A stretch of DNA of 64,000 nt from [Pasteurella] mairii (GCA_900454475.1 UGSS01000002.1:2127605-2191604); one strand, 5' to 3'; numbered from the stretch's first letter, positions 1 to 12,875 are shown. Notes: generated by a model from the sequence alone, not told the origin. Numbers and translations are program-made.

Positions 1-360
<360 letters not shown>

Positions 361-371
361 CTATGACCAAA

Positions 372-1364
372 CTAGTCTTCAGCAATACTTGCTGGTGGCC
401 AATTCTCAAGGCGCATACCAAGTGATAAGCCGCGTGAAGCAAGCACATCTTTAATTTCAGTAAGTGATTTCTTACCAAGATTAGGTGTTTTCAATAACTC
501 AACTTCTGTACGCTGTACTAAATCACCGATATAGTGAATTGTTTCTGCTTTCAAACAGTTAGCAGAACGAACTGTCAACTCTAAGTCATCAACAGGACGT
601 AACAAAATCGGATCAAACTCCGGTTTCTCTTCCTTAACTTCTGGTTGACGAACATCTCGCAAATCAACGAAAGCATCTAGTTGCTCTGCTAAAATTGTTG
701 CTGCGCGACGAATTGCTTCTTCCGGATCAATTGTTCCGTTGGTTTCCAACTCAATGACCAATTTATCTAAGTCAGTGCGCTGTTCCACACGAGCCGCTTC
801 CACATTATAAGCAATGCGATCTACCGGACTATAACAAGCATCCACTAGTAAGCGACCTATTGGGCGCTCTTCTTCATGTACGCTATGCACACGAGCTGAT
901 GCCGGAACATATCCTCTACCACGTTGAACACGAATACGCATATTGATAGAGGCATTTTCGTCCGTTAAATGACAGATGACATGATCAGGATTAACAATTT
1001 CTACATCACCATCATGGGTAATGTCAGCTGCAACAACAGGGCCAATTCCAGATTTGTTTAGTGTCAGATAAACATTATCTTTATTCTGTACTTTAACCGC
1101 TAGGCCTTTGAGATTTAGAAGCACTTCAATAATATCTTCTTGAACACCTTCTTTACTACTGTACTCATGCAATACGCCTTCAATTTCTACTTCAGTGACA
1201 GCACAACCTGGCATTGAAGATAAAAGAATACGACGTAATGCATTACCTAGAGTATGACCAAAGCCACGCTCTAACGGTTCTAAGATCACTTTAGCATGAG
1301 TCGGGCTAATTTGCTCGATATCAACTAAACGTGGTTTTAAAAATTCTGTAACAGAACCCTGCAT
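372..1364 (-). CDS. rpoA: RNA polymerase alpha subunit
   Basis: The 330-residue alpha subunit dimerises through its N-terminal domain (about residues 1-235) to start core polymerase assembly. Its C-terminal domain (about 250-330) contacts UP elements and activators such as CRP. The C-terminal domain is easily recognised by the segments [25 protein letters not shown] and LENWPPAS, which are nearly identical to E. coli. Length equals the family norm. It lies between rpsD and rplQ in the alpha operon and begins 28 bases after the rpsD stop, a gap that holds part of a small hairpin. Confidence 0.99.
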   Translation of the reverse strand: MQGSVTEFLKPRLVDIEQISPTHAKVILEPLERGFGHTLGNALRRILLSSMPGCAVTEVEIEGVLHEYSSKEGVQEDIIEVLLNLKGLAVKVQNKDNVYLTLNKSGIGPVVAADITHDGDVEIVNPDHVICHLTDENASINMRIRVQRGRGYVPASARVHSVHEEERPIGRLLVDACYSPVDRIAYNVEAARVEQRTDLDKLVIELETNGTIDPEEAIRRAATILAEQLDAFVDLRDVRQPEVKEEKPEFDPILLRPVDDLELTVRSANCLKAETIHYIGDLVQRTEVELLKTPNLGKKSLTEIKDVLASRGLSLGMRLENWPPASIAED

Positions 1365-1385
1365 TTTATCCTCTCTTTGCTACGA

Positions 1386-1409
1386 AGCTTTATTATTTAG
1401 AATAAAGCT
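1386..1409 (-). other. Hairpin spanning the rpsD stop codon, upstream of rpoA
   Basis: AGCTTTATT and AATAAAGCT form a perfect 9-bp stem around the six-base loop ATTTAG, and the rpsD stop codon lies inside it. No U-tract follows, so it is not an obvious terminator. An mRNA processing or translational coupling role between rpsD and rpoA is possible but is only inferred from position. Confidence 0.45.
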
Positions 1410-2013
1410 CAACGATCAGATGTTCGTTAATGTCTGCTGATAAATCAGAACGTTCAGGAACACGTTTGAACACACCTTCCATTTTCGCAGAATCAACTTC
1501 TAACCAAGTTGGTTTTTCTCTTTGCTCCGCTAATTCTAATGACGCTTTAATACGTGCTTGTTTTTTAGATTTCTCACGAACAGCTACGACATCATTAACT
1601 GAAACTTGGAATGATGGGATATTCACAACACGACCATTTACAACAATCGCTTTGTGACTCACCAATTGACGAGCCTCAGCACGAGTTGCAGCAAAGCCCA
1701 TGCGATAAACAACGTTATCCAATCGACCTTCTAATAATACCAGTAAGTTCTCACCAGTATTACCTTTTAAACGGTTTGCTTCAGTATAGTAGTTACGGAA
1801 TTGACGTTCTAAAATACCATAGATACGACGAACTTTTTGTTTTTCACGTAATTGACTACCATAGTCTGACAAACGCGGTTTACGAGCACCGTGTTGACCG
1901 GGTGCTGTATCAATTTTACATTTTGAATCAATCGCGCGTACTCCTGACTTAAGGAATAAGTCAGTACCTTCACGACGGCTGAGCTTGAGTTTAGGACCCA
2001 AATATCTTGCCAT
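1393..2013 (-). CDS. rpsD: 30S ribosomal protein S4
   Basis: This 206-residue S4 has the normal start [20 protein letters not shown] and a central S4 RNA-binding domain (about residues 95-160, around [20 protein letters not shown]). S4 nucleates 30S assembly on 16S rRNA. In gamma-proteobacteria it is also the translational repressor of the alpha operon, acting at the leader before rpsM, and such a leader is present here at 2806-2884. It sits between rpsK and rpoA. Confidence 0.99.
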   Translation of the reverse strand: MARYLGPKLKLSRREGTDLFLKSGVRAIDSKCKIDTAPGQHGARKPRLSDYGSQLREKQKVRRIYGILERQFRNYYTEANRLKGNTGENLLVLLEGRLDNVVYRMGFAATRAEARQLVSHKAIVVNGRVVNIPSFQVSVNDVVAVREKSKKQARIKASLELAEQREKPTWLEVDSAKMEGVFKRVPERSDLSADINEHLIVELYSK

Positions 2014-2042
2014 TTTCTTTCTCCAACTATCCTAGTACGTCA

Positions 2043-2432
<390 letters not shown>

Positions 2433-2448
2433 TTAAATTTACCCCGAC

Positions 2449-2805
2449 TTATTTCTTGATCGGCTTACGAGGACCCTTACGGGTACGCGCATTAGTTTTA
2501 GTACGTTGACCACGTACCGGTAAACTACGACGATGACGTAAACCACGATAACAACCTAAATCAAGTAGGCGTTTAATGTTAAGTGTTACTTCACGGCGTA
2601 AGTCACCTTCAACGGTAAATTTACCAACTTCGTCACGCAGTTTATCAATCTGCTCTTCAGACAATTCTCTGATCTTCACATCTTCAGCAATACCCGCCGC
2701 TGCACAAATTGCTTTGGAACGAGTCTTACCGATACCGTAAATTGCAGTTAAAGCGATTACAGCGTGTTTTTGATCAGGAATGTTAATGCCTGCAATACGG
2801 GCCAC
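2449..2805 (-). CDS. rpsM: 30S ribosomal protein S13, GTG start
   Basis: 118 residues, beginning [20 protein letters not shown], with the basic tail [11 protein letters not shown]13 sits in the 30S head and contacts the P-site tRNA and the 50S subunit. The initiation codon is GTG (complement of 2803-2805) preceded by an AGGAGTGC-type ribosome binding site. E. coli rpsM also starts with GTG, and that start lies within the S4-repressor structure. First gene of the alpha operon. Confidence 0.99.
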   Translation of the reverse strand: MARIAGINIPDQKHAVIALTAIYGIGKTRSKAICAAAGIAEDVKIRELSEEQIDKLRDEVGKFTVEGDLRREVTLNIKRLLDLGCYRGLRHRRSLPVRGQRTKTNARTRKGPRKPIKK

Positions 2806-2884
2806 TATGCACTCCTATTTGTTTAATTAATTTGACATACTGATCTTGAAAAGCCCGTTTTCAGGATACTCAAACAGTATGTCA
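2806..2884 (-). promoter_or_regulatory. Alpha-operon leader, S4 repressor-binding RNA (Alpha_RBS type)
   Basis: The transcript ahead of rpsM carries the segments GAGTATCC, TGAAAACGGGCTTTTCA and AGGAGTGCATAGTGGCC, which I recognise from the E. coli alpha-operon leader. Arms TGACATACTG (2833-2842) and CAGTATGTCA (2875-2884) form a perfect 10-bp stem enclosing the conserved core. In E. coli this region folds as a pseudoknot through which S4 represses rpsM, rpsK, rpsD and rplQ. The same function is inferred here from motif and position. Confidence 0.85.
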
Positions 2885-2904
2885 AGGACATAAATGAGTT
2901 GAGC

Positions 2905-2933
2905 AGTATACCCGCTCAACTGGTTCTTTGCAA
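2905..2933 (-). promoter_or_regulatory. Sigma-70 promoter of the alpha operon
   Basis: Read on the minus strand: -35 TTGCAA (2928-2933), a 17-base spacer, and -10 TATACT (2905-2910), about 20 bases upstream of the leader stem. The -10 lies inside an inverted repeat with 7-bp arms GTTGAGC (2914-2920, read as its complement) and GCTCAAC (2898-2904, likewise). This could add a weak hairpin at the end of the spc transcript. Confidence 0.75.
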
Positions 2934-2946
2934 GAAAAAATATCAA

Positions 2947-3060
2947 TTAACCTTGACGTTGTTTATGTTTAGGGTCGCTGCATAAAACACGCACAACACC
3001 TTCACGTTTAACAATTTTACAGTTACGACATAACTTCTTAACGGAAGCACGAACTTTCAT
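2947..3060 (-). CDS. rpmJ: 50S ribosomal protein L36
   Basis: A 37-residue gene, [20 protein letters not shown] up to HKQRQG, nearly identical to E. coli L36. Cys11, Cys14, Cys27 and His32 give the zinc-ribbon pattern C-x2-C-x12-C-x4-H, so this is the zinc-binding (C+) form. Last gene of the spc operon, 28 bases after the secY stop and followed by the alpha promoter. Confidence 0.97.
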   Translation of the reverse strand: MKVRASVKKLCRNCKIVKREGVVRVLCSDPKHKQRQG

Positions 3061-3088
3061 TGCTTATCCCTTTTATTTATATGGACAA

Positions 3089-4414
3089 TTATTGTCCAAA
3101 ACCTTTAAGGTTTGCTTTTTTCAGCGCAGATTCATATTTTGTCGACATTAAGTGACTTTGAACCTGAACGATGAAATCCATAATTACTACTACAACAATC
3201 AATAAAGATGTTCCACCGAAGTAAAACTGAACATTCCAAGCTGATGTCATAATATAAGGAACCAAACATACGAATGTGATATACAAACCACCAATCAATG
3301 TTAGGCGGGTCATAATTTTATCAATATAGCGTGATGTTTGTTCACCTGGTCTAATTCCGGGTATAAATGCGCCAGATTTTTTCAAATTATCTGCTGTATC
3401 ACGCGGATTATATTGCATTGCAGTGTAGAAGAAACTAAAGAAAATAATCGCAACCGCATAAACAATCAAATATAAAGGTTGACCTGGGTGTAATAACATT
3501 GACAGATCAGTTAACCATTCTAAACTAGAACCTTGACCAAACCACGATGTTAACGTAGCAGGGAAAAGGATAATACTTGAAGCAAAGATTGCAGGAATAA
3601 CCCCTGCCATATTCACTTTAAGTGGTAAGTGTGTAGAATGACCACCTAAAATTTGACGCCCTTGCTGGCGTTTTGCATATTCAACTTTAATTCTTCTTTG
3701 TCCTCTTTCTACAAAGACAACAAAGTAAGTTACTGCAAATACAATAACAGCGATCAATAGAAGAACTAGTAGATGCATTTGCCCTTGACGAGCCTGCTCA
3801 ATTGTCTGACCAATTGCTGAAGGAAGTCCAGCAACGATACCCGCAAAAATAATTAAAGAAATACCGTTACCAATTCCACGTTCCGTAATCTGTTCACCTA
3901 ACCACATAAGGAACATTGTACCTGTTACCAAGCTGATTACTGCTGTAAAATAAAAACCAAATCCAAGATTTGGTACTAATCCCGGTAGCATATTCGGTAA
4001 ACCAGTGGAAATACCGATTGCTTGTACGGTTGCCAAAACTAATGTCGAATAACGAGTATATTTACTAATTTTACGACGTCCGGCTTCACCTTCTTTCTTT
4101 AATTCAGATAATGCAGGATGAACCGTGGCCAATAATTGAATGATAATTGATGCCGAAATATAAGGCATGATACCTAATGCAAAAATTGACGCACGACTCA
4201 ATGCACCACCAGAGAACATATTAAACATGTCAATGATGGTGCCTTTTTGCTGTTCAAGTAATTGAGCTAACACGGCCGCATCAATACCAGGAACCGGAAT
4301 GAAAGAACCAATACGGAAAACGATAAGTGCACCTAGCACAAACAACAATCTGCTTTTTAGTTCACCTGTACCGCTTTGAGTACTTCTACTTTGATAACCT
4401 GGTTGCTTAGCCAT
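3089..4414 (-). CDS. secY: Preprotein translocase channel subunit SecY
   Basis: The 441-residue polytopic membrane protein forms the SecYEG protein-conducting channel. Ten hydrophobic segments are visible, starting with [20 protein letters not shown]. Family hallmarks are present: the plug-region [21 protein letters not shown], the cytoplasmic C5 loop [20 protein letters not shown], and the [13 protein letters not shown] motif. Length matches E. coli SecY (443). It is co-transcribed with ribosomal genes, between rplO (7 bases upstream) and rpmJ. Confidence 0.99.
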   Translation of the reverse strand: MAKQPGYQSRSTQSGTGELKSRLLFVLGALIVFRIGSFIPVPGIDAAVLAQLLEQQKGTIIDMFNMFSGGALSRASIFALGIMPYISASIIIQLLATVHPALSELKKEGEAGRRKISKYTRYSTLVLATVQAIGISTGLPNMLPGLVPNLGFGFYFTAVISLVTGTMFLMWLGEQITERGIGNGISLIIFAGIVAGLPSAIGQTIEQARQGQMHLLVLLLIAVIVFAVTYFVVFVERGQRRIKVEYAKRQQGRQILGGHSTHLPLKVNMAGVIPAIFASSIILFPATLTSWFGQGSSLEWLTDLSMLLHPGQPLYLIVYAVAIIFFSFFYTAMQYNPRDTADNLKKSGAFIPGIRPGEQTSRYIDKIMTRLTLIGGLYITFVCLVPYIMTSAWNVQFYFGGTSLLIVVVVIMDFIVQVQSHLMSTKYESALKKANLKGFGQ

Positions 4415-4421
4415 TTGTTAA

Positions 4422-4856
4422 TTATTCCTCGATTGAACCGCCAGCAGCTTCAATTGCCGCTTTTGCACCTTTAGTTACACGTAAACCACGAACAACTACC
4501 GCACCTTTCACTTCACCTGCAAGAATCACTTTGGCAAATTGAATATCTTTTGTTAATACGTTAGCTGCTTTTAATGTATCTAAAGTGACTACGTTTCCTT
4601 CGACTTTGGTTAAATCATTCAAACGAACTTCCGCTGTTACAGCAGATTTCATTGAAGTAAAACCAAATTTCGGTAAACGACGGTATAAAGGCATTTGACC
4701 ACCCTCGAAACCACGACGAACGCCGCCGCCAGTACGAGATTTTTGACCTTTGTGACCACGCCCACCGGTTTTACCTAAACCGGAACCAATACCACGACCA
4801 AGACGTTTTGCACTATGCTTTGCGCCTTCAGCCGGAGATAGAGTATTTAAACGCAT
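4422..4856 (-). CDS. rplO: 50S ribosomal protein L15
   Basis: 144 residues, with the typical glycine- and lysine-rich N-terminus ([20 protein letters not shown]) followed by a globular C-terminal domain. L15 is a late-assembly 50S protein. It lies between rpmD and secY in the spc operon, with 3 bases separating it from rpmD. Confidence 0.98.
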   Translation of the reverse strand: MRLNTLSPAEGAKHSAKRLGRGIGSGLGKTGGRGHKGQKSRTGGGVRRGFEGGQMPLYRRLPKFGFTSMKSAVTAEVRLNDLTKVEGNVVTLDTLKAANVLTKDIQFAKVILAGEVKGAVVVRGLRVTKGAKAAIEAAGGSIEE

Positions 4857-4859
4857 CTC

Positions 4860-5039
4860 TTACTCCTCCACTTTAACCATGTATGAAACTTGGTTGATCA
4901 TACCGCGTACAGCTGGAGTATCAATTAACTCAACAGTATGATGCATATGGCGAAGACCAAGACCACGCAAAGTAGCTTTATGCTTCGGTAAACGAGCAAT
5001 AGAACTACGTACTTGTGTTACTTTAATAGTTTTAGCCAT
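4860..5039 (-). CDS. rpmD: 50S ribosomal protein L30
   Basis: 59 residues starting [21 protein letters not shown] longer in-frame start two codons upstream (MFM) exists, but MAKTIKV matches the family start, so 5039 was chosen. L30 is a small 50S protein encoded between rpsE and rplO in the spc operon. Confidence 0.97.
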
Positions 5040-5045
5040 GAACAA

Positions 5046-5546
<501 letters not shown>

Positions 5547-5561
5547 CTAAAATTACCTCTA

Positions 5562-5915
5562 TTAGAACTGTAGACCAGCTTCACGGGCAGCGTCCGCTAA
5601 AGACTGGACACGACCATGATATTTAAAGCCGGAACGATCAAAAGCAACGTTTTTAACGCCTTTTGCCAATGCTCTTTCAGCAACTAGTTTACCAACTACT
5701 GCTGCAGCATCTTTATTTCCGGTATATTTTACTTGCTCACTAATTGCTTTCTCAACTGTAGAAGCAGCGGCAAGCACTTCTGAACCGTTTGGTGCAATTA
5801 CTTGTGCATAAATATGACGAGGCGTACGATGAATCACTAAACGTGTTACACCTTGCACTCTCATCATATGACGTGCACGAGCTGCACGACGGATACGAGC
5901 TGATTTCTTATCCAT
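5562..5915 (-). CDS. rplR: 50S ribosomal protein L18
   Basis: 117 residues, [20 protein letters not shown] through [14 protein letters not shown]18 binds 5S rRNA together with L5 and L25 in the central protuberance. Length and termini match E. coli L18. spc operon, between rplF and rpsE. Confidence 0.99.
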   Translation of the reverse strand: MDKKSARIRRAARARHMMRVQGVTRLVIHRTPRHIYAQVIAPNGSEVLAAASTVEKAISEQVKYTGNKDAAAVVGKLVAERALAKGVKNVAFDRSGFKYHGRVQSLADAAREAGLQF

Positions 5916-5928
5916 AGTGTTACCTTAA

Positions 5929-6462
5929 TTATTTCTTCTTAGCCTCTTTTGTACGTACCACTTCATCAGCGTAACGTACACCTTTACCTTTATAAGGCTC
6001 AGGACGGCGATAAGCACGAATATCTGCTGCGACTTGACCAATTAACTGTTTGTCCGCACCTTTCAACACGATTTCGGTTTGAGATGGACATTCAGCGGTA
6101 ATACCAGCCGGTAATGTGTGCTCAACAGGGTGTGAAAAACCTAAACTTAATGCAACAACGTTGCCTTTAATTTGTGCTCTATAACCAACACCCACCAATT
6201 GTAACTTCTTAGTGAAGCCTTCAGTAACACCGATAACCATCGCATTAACTAATGCGCGTGCTGTACCCGCTTGTGCATCAGCACCGACAATTCCCTCACG
6301 AGGAGCGAAAGTCAATTCATTATTATCTTGTTTAACTTCAACTGAGTTATGAATGGTACGAGATAACTCGCCATTCTTACCTTTTACTGTTAATAGCTGA
6401 CCGTTCAAAGTAACTTGAACACCGGCAGGAATATTAACAGGTGCTTTTGCAACACGAGACAT
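5929..6462 (-). CDS. rplF: 50S ribosomal protein L6
   Basis: 177 residues with the two repeated L6 domains and the C-terminal signature [19 protein letters not shown]6 lies near the factor-binding centre of the 50S subunit. spc operon, between rpsH and rplR. Confidence 0.99.
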   Translation of the reverse strand: MSRVAKAPVNIPAGVQVTLNGQLLTVKGKNGELSRTIHNSVEVKQDNNELTFAPREGIVGADAQAGTARALVNAMVIGVTEGFTKKLQLVGVGYRAQIKGNVVALSLGFSHPVEHTLPAGITAECPSQTEIVLKGADKQLIGQVAADIRAYRRPEPYKGKGVRYADEVVRTKEAKKK

Positions 6463-6477
6463 TTTCCTACCTCTCTA

Positions 6478-6870
6478 TTAAGCTACATAACAGATGATTT
6501 CGCCGCCCAAGCCCGCTTGACGAGCTGCACGGTCAGTCATCACACCTTTAGATGTAGAAATAACTGCAACCCCTAAACCACCCATTACTTTTGGTAATTC
6601 GTCTTTACGTTTATAAATACGTAGACCAGGGCGGCTCACACGTTGGATGCTTTCTACAACCGGTTTGCCTTGGAAATATTTTAAAGTAATTTCCAACTCA
6701 GGCTTAACGCCTTCTGAAACTTTAACGCTTTCAATATAACCTTCCGCTGCTAATACATTGGCAATCGCCACTTTTAGCTTGGATGAAGGCATACTGATCG
6801 CAACTTTTTTCGCAGCTTGACCGTTACGAATGCGGGTCAACATATCTGCGATTGGATCTTGCATACTCAT
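6478..6870 (-). CDS. rpsH: 30S ribosomal protein S8
   Basis: 130 residues: [20 protein letters not shown] at the N-terminus and [20 protein letters not shown] near the C-terminus. S8 is a primary 16S rRNA binder. In E. coli it also represses the spc operon by binding the mRNA around the rplE start; the equivalent site was not analysed here. Between rpsN and rplF. Confidence 0.99.
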   Translation of the reverse strand: MSMQDPIADMLTRIRNGQAAKKVAISMPSSKLKVAIANVLAAEGYIESVKVSEGVKPELEITLKYFQGKPVVESIQRVSRPGLRIYKRKDELPKVMGGLGVAVISTSKGVMTDRAARQAGLGGEIICYVA

Positions 6871-6906
6871 TGTGCTTTTACTCCGATTCCAAAATAAAGT
6901 GGTAAA

Positions 6907-8096
<1,190 letters not shown>

Positions 8097-8109
8097 TTCT
8101 CACTTCTCC

Positions 8110-8493
<384 letters not shown>

Positions 8494-8553
8494 CTAAAAT
8501 TAATAACACCCTTTCGGGACGAGCCTACTTACCCTAATGTAAATAGGTGGCGC

Positions 8554-8583
8554 AGTTTACCATAAATTACAGATAAAAAGCAA
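8554..8583 (-). promoter_or_regulatory. Promoter of the spc operon
   Basis: On the minus strand, -35 TTGCTT (8578-8583), an 18-base spacer and -10 TAAACT (8554-8559). TGG directly before the -10 gives an extended -10 element (TGGTAAACT). It lies 73 bases ahead of the rplN start, leaving a short leader containing CCCGAAAGGG, which may form a small GAAA-capped stem. Confidence 0.6.
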
Positions 8584-8627
8584 CTGCATTTTGCATTGTT
8601 CCGCATAAGAAAATTTACCCAAAAACC

Positions 8628-8636
8628 ACCGCACTT
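8628..8636 (-). repeat. DNA uptake signal sequence (Haemophilus type)
   Basis: ACCGCACTT, the complement of AAGTGCGGT, followed by a T-run as in the extended uptake signal. This is the first copy in the window; none occurs in the ribosomal operons. About 39 copies are scattered over the window, in genes and gaps, in both orientations. Confidence 0.9.
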
Positions 8637-8731
8637 TTCCCTGCGCACTCAAAAAAACTATACTATAATCTTGATGTTGCCAAACAACGACAACATGATT
8701 ACCATCAACTTATAGGACAATTTTTATCACA

Positions 8732-9808
8732 ATGACAAAACAACATTCTCCGCTTCCTTTATGGTCTCTTATTTTACCCCTGCTCGCTTGGGGGCTTTAT
8801 TTCGTAGGCATCAAAGAAAACCCGTGGCTGCAAATTGCTGCCGGCATGTTGCTGATTGGTAGTGTACTTTCTGCCGTTCACCACGCCGAAGTTGTAGCGC
8901 ATAAAGTTGGCGAACCTTTCGGGACAATTATTTTAGCTTTAGCCATTACGGTCATTGAAGTGGCATTGATTATATCGCTCATGGTTGCCGGTGGTGATAA
9001 CGCCGCCTATTTAGCACGCGACACGGTTTTTGCTGCGATTATGTTAATCCTTAACGGTATCCTCGGTGCTTGTCTTATGATTGGTGGCTTAAAGCATCAC
9101 GAACAATATTTTAGCCAGAAATCTGCCACCACCGCGCTGGTCACGCTTGTTTCGATTTTAGTATTAACACTCATTTTACCCAATTTCACTACCTCCACCG
9201 AAGGTCCGACTTACAGTTCGGCTCAGTTACTCTTTGTCGCGATCGCCTCCTTAGTACTATACGGATCTTTTATTATGGTACAAACTGTACGCCATCGTGA
9301 TTATTTCTTAGCTGATGATGACAACCCAACGCATCACGCCGAACCACCAAGTCGCAAAGTGGCATTAATCAGCCTACTTTTCCTCATTATTGGTTTAGGA
9401 ATCGTTGTCCTCCTTGCCAAAGCACTGTCACCAATTATCGAAAGTTTGGTCATCTCCGCTGGCGCGCCACTCACTTTAGTGGGCGTAATTATCGCCGCAG
9501 TGGTATTGATGCCGGAAGGATTAGCCGCGCTAACCGCTGCACACCGCAATCGCCTGCAAACCAGCATTAACTTAGCGCTCGGCTCCGCCCTTGCCAGTAT
9601 TGGTCTGACCATTCCTGCGGTGGTGATTGTCTGTTTAATTTATGACATTAATATGGTGTTAGGATTAGATTGGAAATCCATGGTATTACTCTGCCTTTCC
9701 GCTTTTGTCGCCATGTTATCGCTCAATCATGGAAGAACCAATATGCTGTATGGTATCGTTTTATTGGTCAACCTTGCCACCTATGTCTTTACTGTCATAA
9801 TCCCATAA
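8732..9808 (+). CDS. chaA: Calcium/sodium:proton antiporter ChaA
   Basis: A 358-residue membrane protein with about 11 hydrophobic segments arranged as two CaCA-type halves. Characteristic acidic motifs are GEPFGTIILALAITVIEVAL in the first half and LMPEGLAALTAAHRNRLQTS in the second. E. coli ChaA exports Ca2+ or Na+/K+ in exchange for protons. The alignment with E. coli ChaA is clear from start to end (HAEVVAHKVGEPFG, MVQTVRHRDYF, SFN/LNHGRTNML). It is divergent from the spc operon and convergent with lptD, and shares a terminator with lptD. Confidence 0.9.
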   Translation: MTKQHSPLPLWSLILPLLAWGLYFVGIKENPWLQIAAGMLLIGSVLSAVHHAEVVAHKVGEPFGTIILALAITVIEVALIISLMVAGGDNAAYLARDTVFAAIMLILNGILGACLMIGGLKHHEQYFSQKSATTALVTLVSILVLTLILPNFTTSTEGPTYSSAQLLFVAIASLVLYGSFIMVQTVRHRDYFLADDDNPTHHAEPPSRKVALISLLFLIIGLGIVVLLAKALSPIIESLVISAGAPLTLVGVIIAAVVLMPEGLAALTAAHRNRLQTSINLALGSALASIGLTIPAVVIVCLIYDINMVLGLDWKSMVLLCLSAFVAMLSLNHGRTNMLYGIVLLVNLATYVFTVIIP

Positions 9809-9833
9809 TCATCCGGTAGCAAAAGATAAAAAA

Positions 9834-9860
9834 AGTGCGGTTATTTTAACCGCGCTTTTT
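9834..9860. terminator. Bidirectional terminator built from paired uptake signals, between chaA and lptD
   Basis: AGTGCGGTTA (9834-9843), loop TTT, and TAACCGCGCT (9847-9856) followed by T's and preceded by A's. The left arm includes a perfect uptake signal (9833-9841); the right arm is an uptake signal with one mismatch in opposite orientation. Paired inverted uptake signals used as terminators are well known in Haemophilus. Confidence 0.8.
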
Positions 9861-9878
9861 GTTGGTATACCTTAAAAT

Positions 9879-12251
9879 TTATAAACTAAAGGCTTGAATA
9901 TAGGGTAGTTTACCGCGTTTTAACATACGCTCAATACCGCTTTTATGATCATTAGCCAACCCGCGTAATTCAAAGGTAAAACTGATACCATGATCATATA
10001 ACACCTCATCCGGTTCTTGATCGATACGACTGGTCACATAGCGTCGCGCGCCAACCCCAATTGCCCAACAACAAGAGTTATACTGTAACCCTAAATATTG
10101 CTCAACTGGTTTTTTCAAGGCTAAATCTTGATAATAACGCGCCACAATCGCCCAGTTATCCGTGACTTCCATTGCCGCCATTACGCCCAATTGTTTAATA
10201 TCCTGATTGTAACGATTAATGCCACGGGTTAAATTCTGATCGATATATTCTTGGCTAGCATAACGATAATTTAACTGAATTAAATTCATCCCACTTGGAT
10301 TGTATTCCAAGGTGGTATTTGCTAATGAGGTTTGATGTAAACTGGTGTCATATAAATAACTACCACGCCATTGCAATTTATCGGTAATTTTCCAATTAGA
10401 TTCCAACGCCCAAGAAGATGAACCTTGCGTACTGTTATTACGGTTTTCATCAATTCTTGAATCTTGAATATAATAAATTTGCCCAATCGAGAAATTAAAA
10501 CGTTCATTAGAATTAGCATCATAAAAACGCGTCGTTCCCCCTAAGGTAACTTGGTTTGCGGAAGAAATTCTGTCTAAACCGCTATAACGACGCGCGCGGA
10601 ACAACGAAAAATAATCTTGTTGCAACAGCGCAGAATCATAACCAAACCCTAAATAATCTGAATTATTGGTACTACCAATTTTGCTTTGATCTTTATACGG
10701 ACGATACAAATATTGAATATGCGGCTCAATGGTTTGCATATATCCGTCAATAAAAGTGCGGTTGCTGGCGAGCAAGGTTTGCAAATCCACTTTTACTTGC
10801 GGCAACACGCGCGACACGGATTTATCCATTTCCTCAACCTGATCTTTACCGTCTTTTTGGATATAGTGCGTCGCGTACAATTTTGTTTCCACATTTAAAC
10901 TGCCATAACGGTTAGACAATGGCATATTGAAACTCGGTTCAAAATGGAAACGCCACGCGGTTGGCATTTCGGAGCTGTCATTATCAAAATGTACCGCTTG
11001 TGAGAACAGTTTAAAATCAAGCAAACCATTGGCTAACCCGTTTTTATAGTAATTAAAATCAATTTGCGGTAACGCACGGTAAGGTCCAATCGACACATTT
11101 TCATCAAATACTTGGAACTGTTTAGCGGAAATCGCCAAATTGTAATTCGGCTGATAATAGGCGATACGCATGGTTTGATCCGCATAACCGTCAGTACTGC
11201 TACCATAATCCGAGTCAAAATCCGTGAAATAACGCTTATCACTGACGCGCGTATAATTAATGCTCAAACGCCAATTTTTTAAGAAAGCGGAACTGTGTGT
11301 CCAATAGAATAAATGGCGCGAACTGTTTTTATCCAAATATTCATCATAACGATCACGATTTAAATATTCGCCGGCGATTTTTCCCGTTCCTAAATTGGTT
11401 AAATAACGAAATTCACCGTTTAATTGCCAGCCGCGATGGGACATATATTTCGGCGTAATGGTCGCATCAAAATTCGGCGCAATATTCCAATAAATCGGTT
11501 GCGAATACCAATAACCGTCGCGCGAAGAAGTTCCCGCATCAGGGATTAACAAGCCAGAACGACGACGATCGCCAATTGGCAATTGCAAATACGGGGTATA
11601 AAATACCGGCACACCCAAAATTTTAAAACGCGCATGCCACATTTCTAAATATTCTTCTTGAATATGCTGACGGATTTCCTTCGCCTCAATCAACCAAGCA
11701 TCATCCGTCGGCAAACAAGAGGTAAAGGTCGCATTACGCAACTCACGATAGGTTTCGCGCAACTCCGCCTCTTGCGCAGTCCCGCGCCCTTGACGACCCA
11801 CAAATTGATAATCGGCATCATTAATATCACTGTCTTTTGTATTGAGGTGAATTTTTGCATCAGAACCTAATACCTTGATTTGATTATCTTTATAATCAAA
11901 TCCTCCTTTCGCATAGGCATAGCGCTGAATATTTTCTCCCTCACCCTCTTGCTCCACTTTGGCATACTCGGTGACAAGATGGCGATTGCCTTGTTTCATA
12001 TCCACATTGCCTTCATAAATCGCATTGGTCGGCTGATTTAGCAACACTCGATCGGCTTCGATATACACCGGCAACTCATTCGGATCACCGGAAACCATCT
12101 CTCCGGTAATCTGCGGCACACCGACCAAACATTGTTGTTGCAAACCGCTAACCCGCAAAGCACCGGTCGGTTCGGTCGCTGCCTGGCTTGGCAAGCTGTA
12201 AAGTGCGGTCAAAATTGACAACGAAAGTAATGTATAAGAATATTTTTTCAT
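9879..12251 (-). CDS. lptD: LPS-assembly outer-membrane protein LptD
   Basis: A 790-residue outer-membrane protein that, with LptE, inserts lipopolysaccharide into the outer leaflet. A signal peptide (residues 1-24, ending LPSQA) is followed by the periplasmic OstA/LptA-like beta-jellyroll (about 50-200, VYIEADRVLLNQPTNAIYEG). The large C-terminal barrel (about 210-790) begins at FYTPYLQLPIGDRRRSGLLI. Four cysteines occupy the expected places: Cys41, one in FTSCLP near 179, and the pair in NSCCWAIG near 727. This is the arrangement that in E. coli forms the two inter-domain disulfides needed for function. It lies 66 bases downstream of tag on the same strand; surA is not adjacent. Confidence 0.96.
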   Translation of the reverse strand: MKKYSYTLLSLSILTALYSLPSQAATEPTGALRVSGLQQQCLVGVPQITGEMVSGDPNELPVYIEADRVLLNQPTNAIYEGNVDMKQGNRHLVTEYAKVEQEGEGENIQRYAYAKGGFDYKDNQIKVLGSDAKIHLNTKDSDINDADYQFVGRQGRGTAQEAELRETYRELRNATFTSCLPTDDAWLIEAKEIRQHIQEEYLEMWHARFKILGVPVFYTPYLQLPIGDRRRSGLLIPDAGTSSRDGYWYSQPIYWNIAPNFDATITPKYMSHRGWQLNGEFRYLTNLGTGKIAGEYLNRDRYDEYLDKNSSRHLFYWTHSSAFLKNWRLSINYTRVSDKRYFTDFDSDYGSSTDGYADQTMRIAYYQPNYNLAISAKQFQVFDENVSIGPYRALPQIDFNYYKNGLANGLLDFKLFSQAVHFDNDSSEMPTAWRFHFEPSFNMPLSNRYGSLNVETKLYATHYIQKDGKDQVEEMDKSVSRVLPQVKVDLQTLLASNRTFIDGYMQTIEPHIQYLYRPYKDQSKIGSTNNSDYLGFGYDSALLQQDYFSLFRARRYSGLDRISSANQVTLGGTTRFYDANSNERFNFSIGQIYYIQDSRIDENRNNSTQGSSSWALESNWKITDKLQWRGSYLYDTSLHQTSLANTTLEYNPSGMNLIQLNYRYASQEYIDQNLTRGINRYNQDIKQLGVMAAMEVTDNWAIVARYYQDLALKKPVEQYLGLQYNSCCWAIGVGARRYVTSRIDQEPDEVLYDHGISFTFELRGLANDHKSGIERMLKRGKLPYIQAFSL

Positions 12252-12317
12252 TAGCGCTTATCTATGATGTGGACAAAATTTTTCTGATTATACAAGAAAA
12301 CCAAACAAAAAGGCACG

Positions 12318-12875
12318 TTATTTACATTTACAAAAACAGTCATTGACATGATCATCCACCAACCCCATAGACTGCATAAACGCATAGCAAGTCGTCTCGC
12401 CAACAAAAGCAAAGCCACGTTTTTTCAACGCTTTCGACATTGCCGCCGACACCGCGGTTTTCGCCGGCACCGCGCTCAACGAGGGTACATCATTAATTTG
12501 CGGCTGATGATTGACAAACGACCAAATAAAATCGCTAAAATTTTCACCGCACTTTTCCATCTGCAAATAGGCTTTCGCATTTTTTACAATGGCTTCCAGT
12601 TTGGCGCGATACCGAATTAATCCCGCATTTTGCATACAACGATCGATATCCTGCGCGCTCATTTGCGCAATTTTTACCGGATCAAAATGATAAAACGCCT
12701 GACGATACGCCTCACGTTTTTTTAACACCGTAATCCAAGACAATCCCGCCTGCTGTCCTTCCAAACATAATTTTTCAAACAAACGCAAACTATCATATTG
12801 CGGCTTGCCCCATTCATGATCATGATAATCCACATAAATCGCGGAATGTTCCGCCCAACGACAACGTATCGGCAT
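12318..12875 (-). CDS. tag: DNA-3-methyladenine glycosylase I
   Basis: A 185-residue base-excision repair enzyme that removes 3-methyladenine from alkylated DNA. It aligns along its whole length with E. coli Tag: RCRWAEHSAIYVDYHDHEWG, LEGQQAGLSWITVLKKREAY, FVNHQPQ, SKALKKRGFAFVG. The zinc-snap residues appear as Cys5, His18 and the C-terminal His and Cys in VDDHVNDCFC. An uptake signal lies inside the gene at 12546-12554. It precedes lptD on the same strand. Confidence 0.95.
   Translation of the reverse strand: MPIRCRWAEHSAIYVDYHDHEWGKPQYDSLRLFEKLCLEGQQAGLSWITVLKKREAYRQAFYHFDPVKIAQMSAQDIDRCMQNAGLIRYRAKLEAIVKNAKAYLQMEKCGENFSDFIWSFVNHQPQINDVPSLSAVPAKTAVSAAMSKALKKRGFAFVGETTCYAFMQSMGLVDDHVNDCFCKCK

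Noticed and set aside
1430-1952. Plus-strand open frames opposite rpsD
   Set aside because: They are shadows of rpsD, one of the most conserved genes in the window, with no ribosome binding site or family resemblance.
10322-11870. Several open frames within lptD on both strands
   Set aside because: LptD is complete and continuous with signal peptide and four cysteines; the shorter frames have biased, non-protein-like composition.
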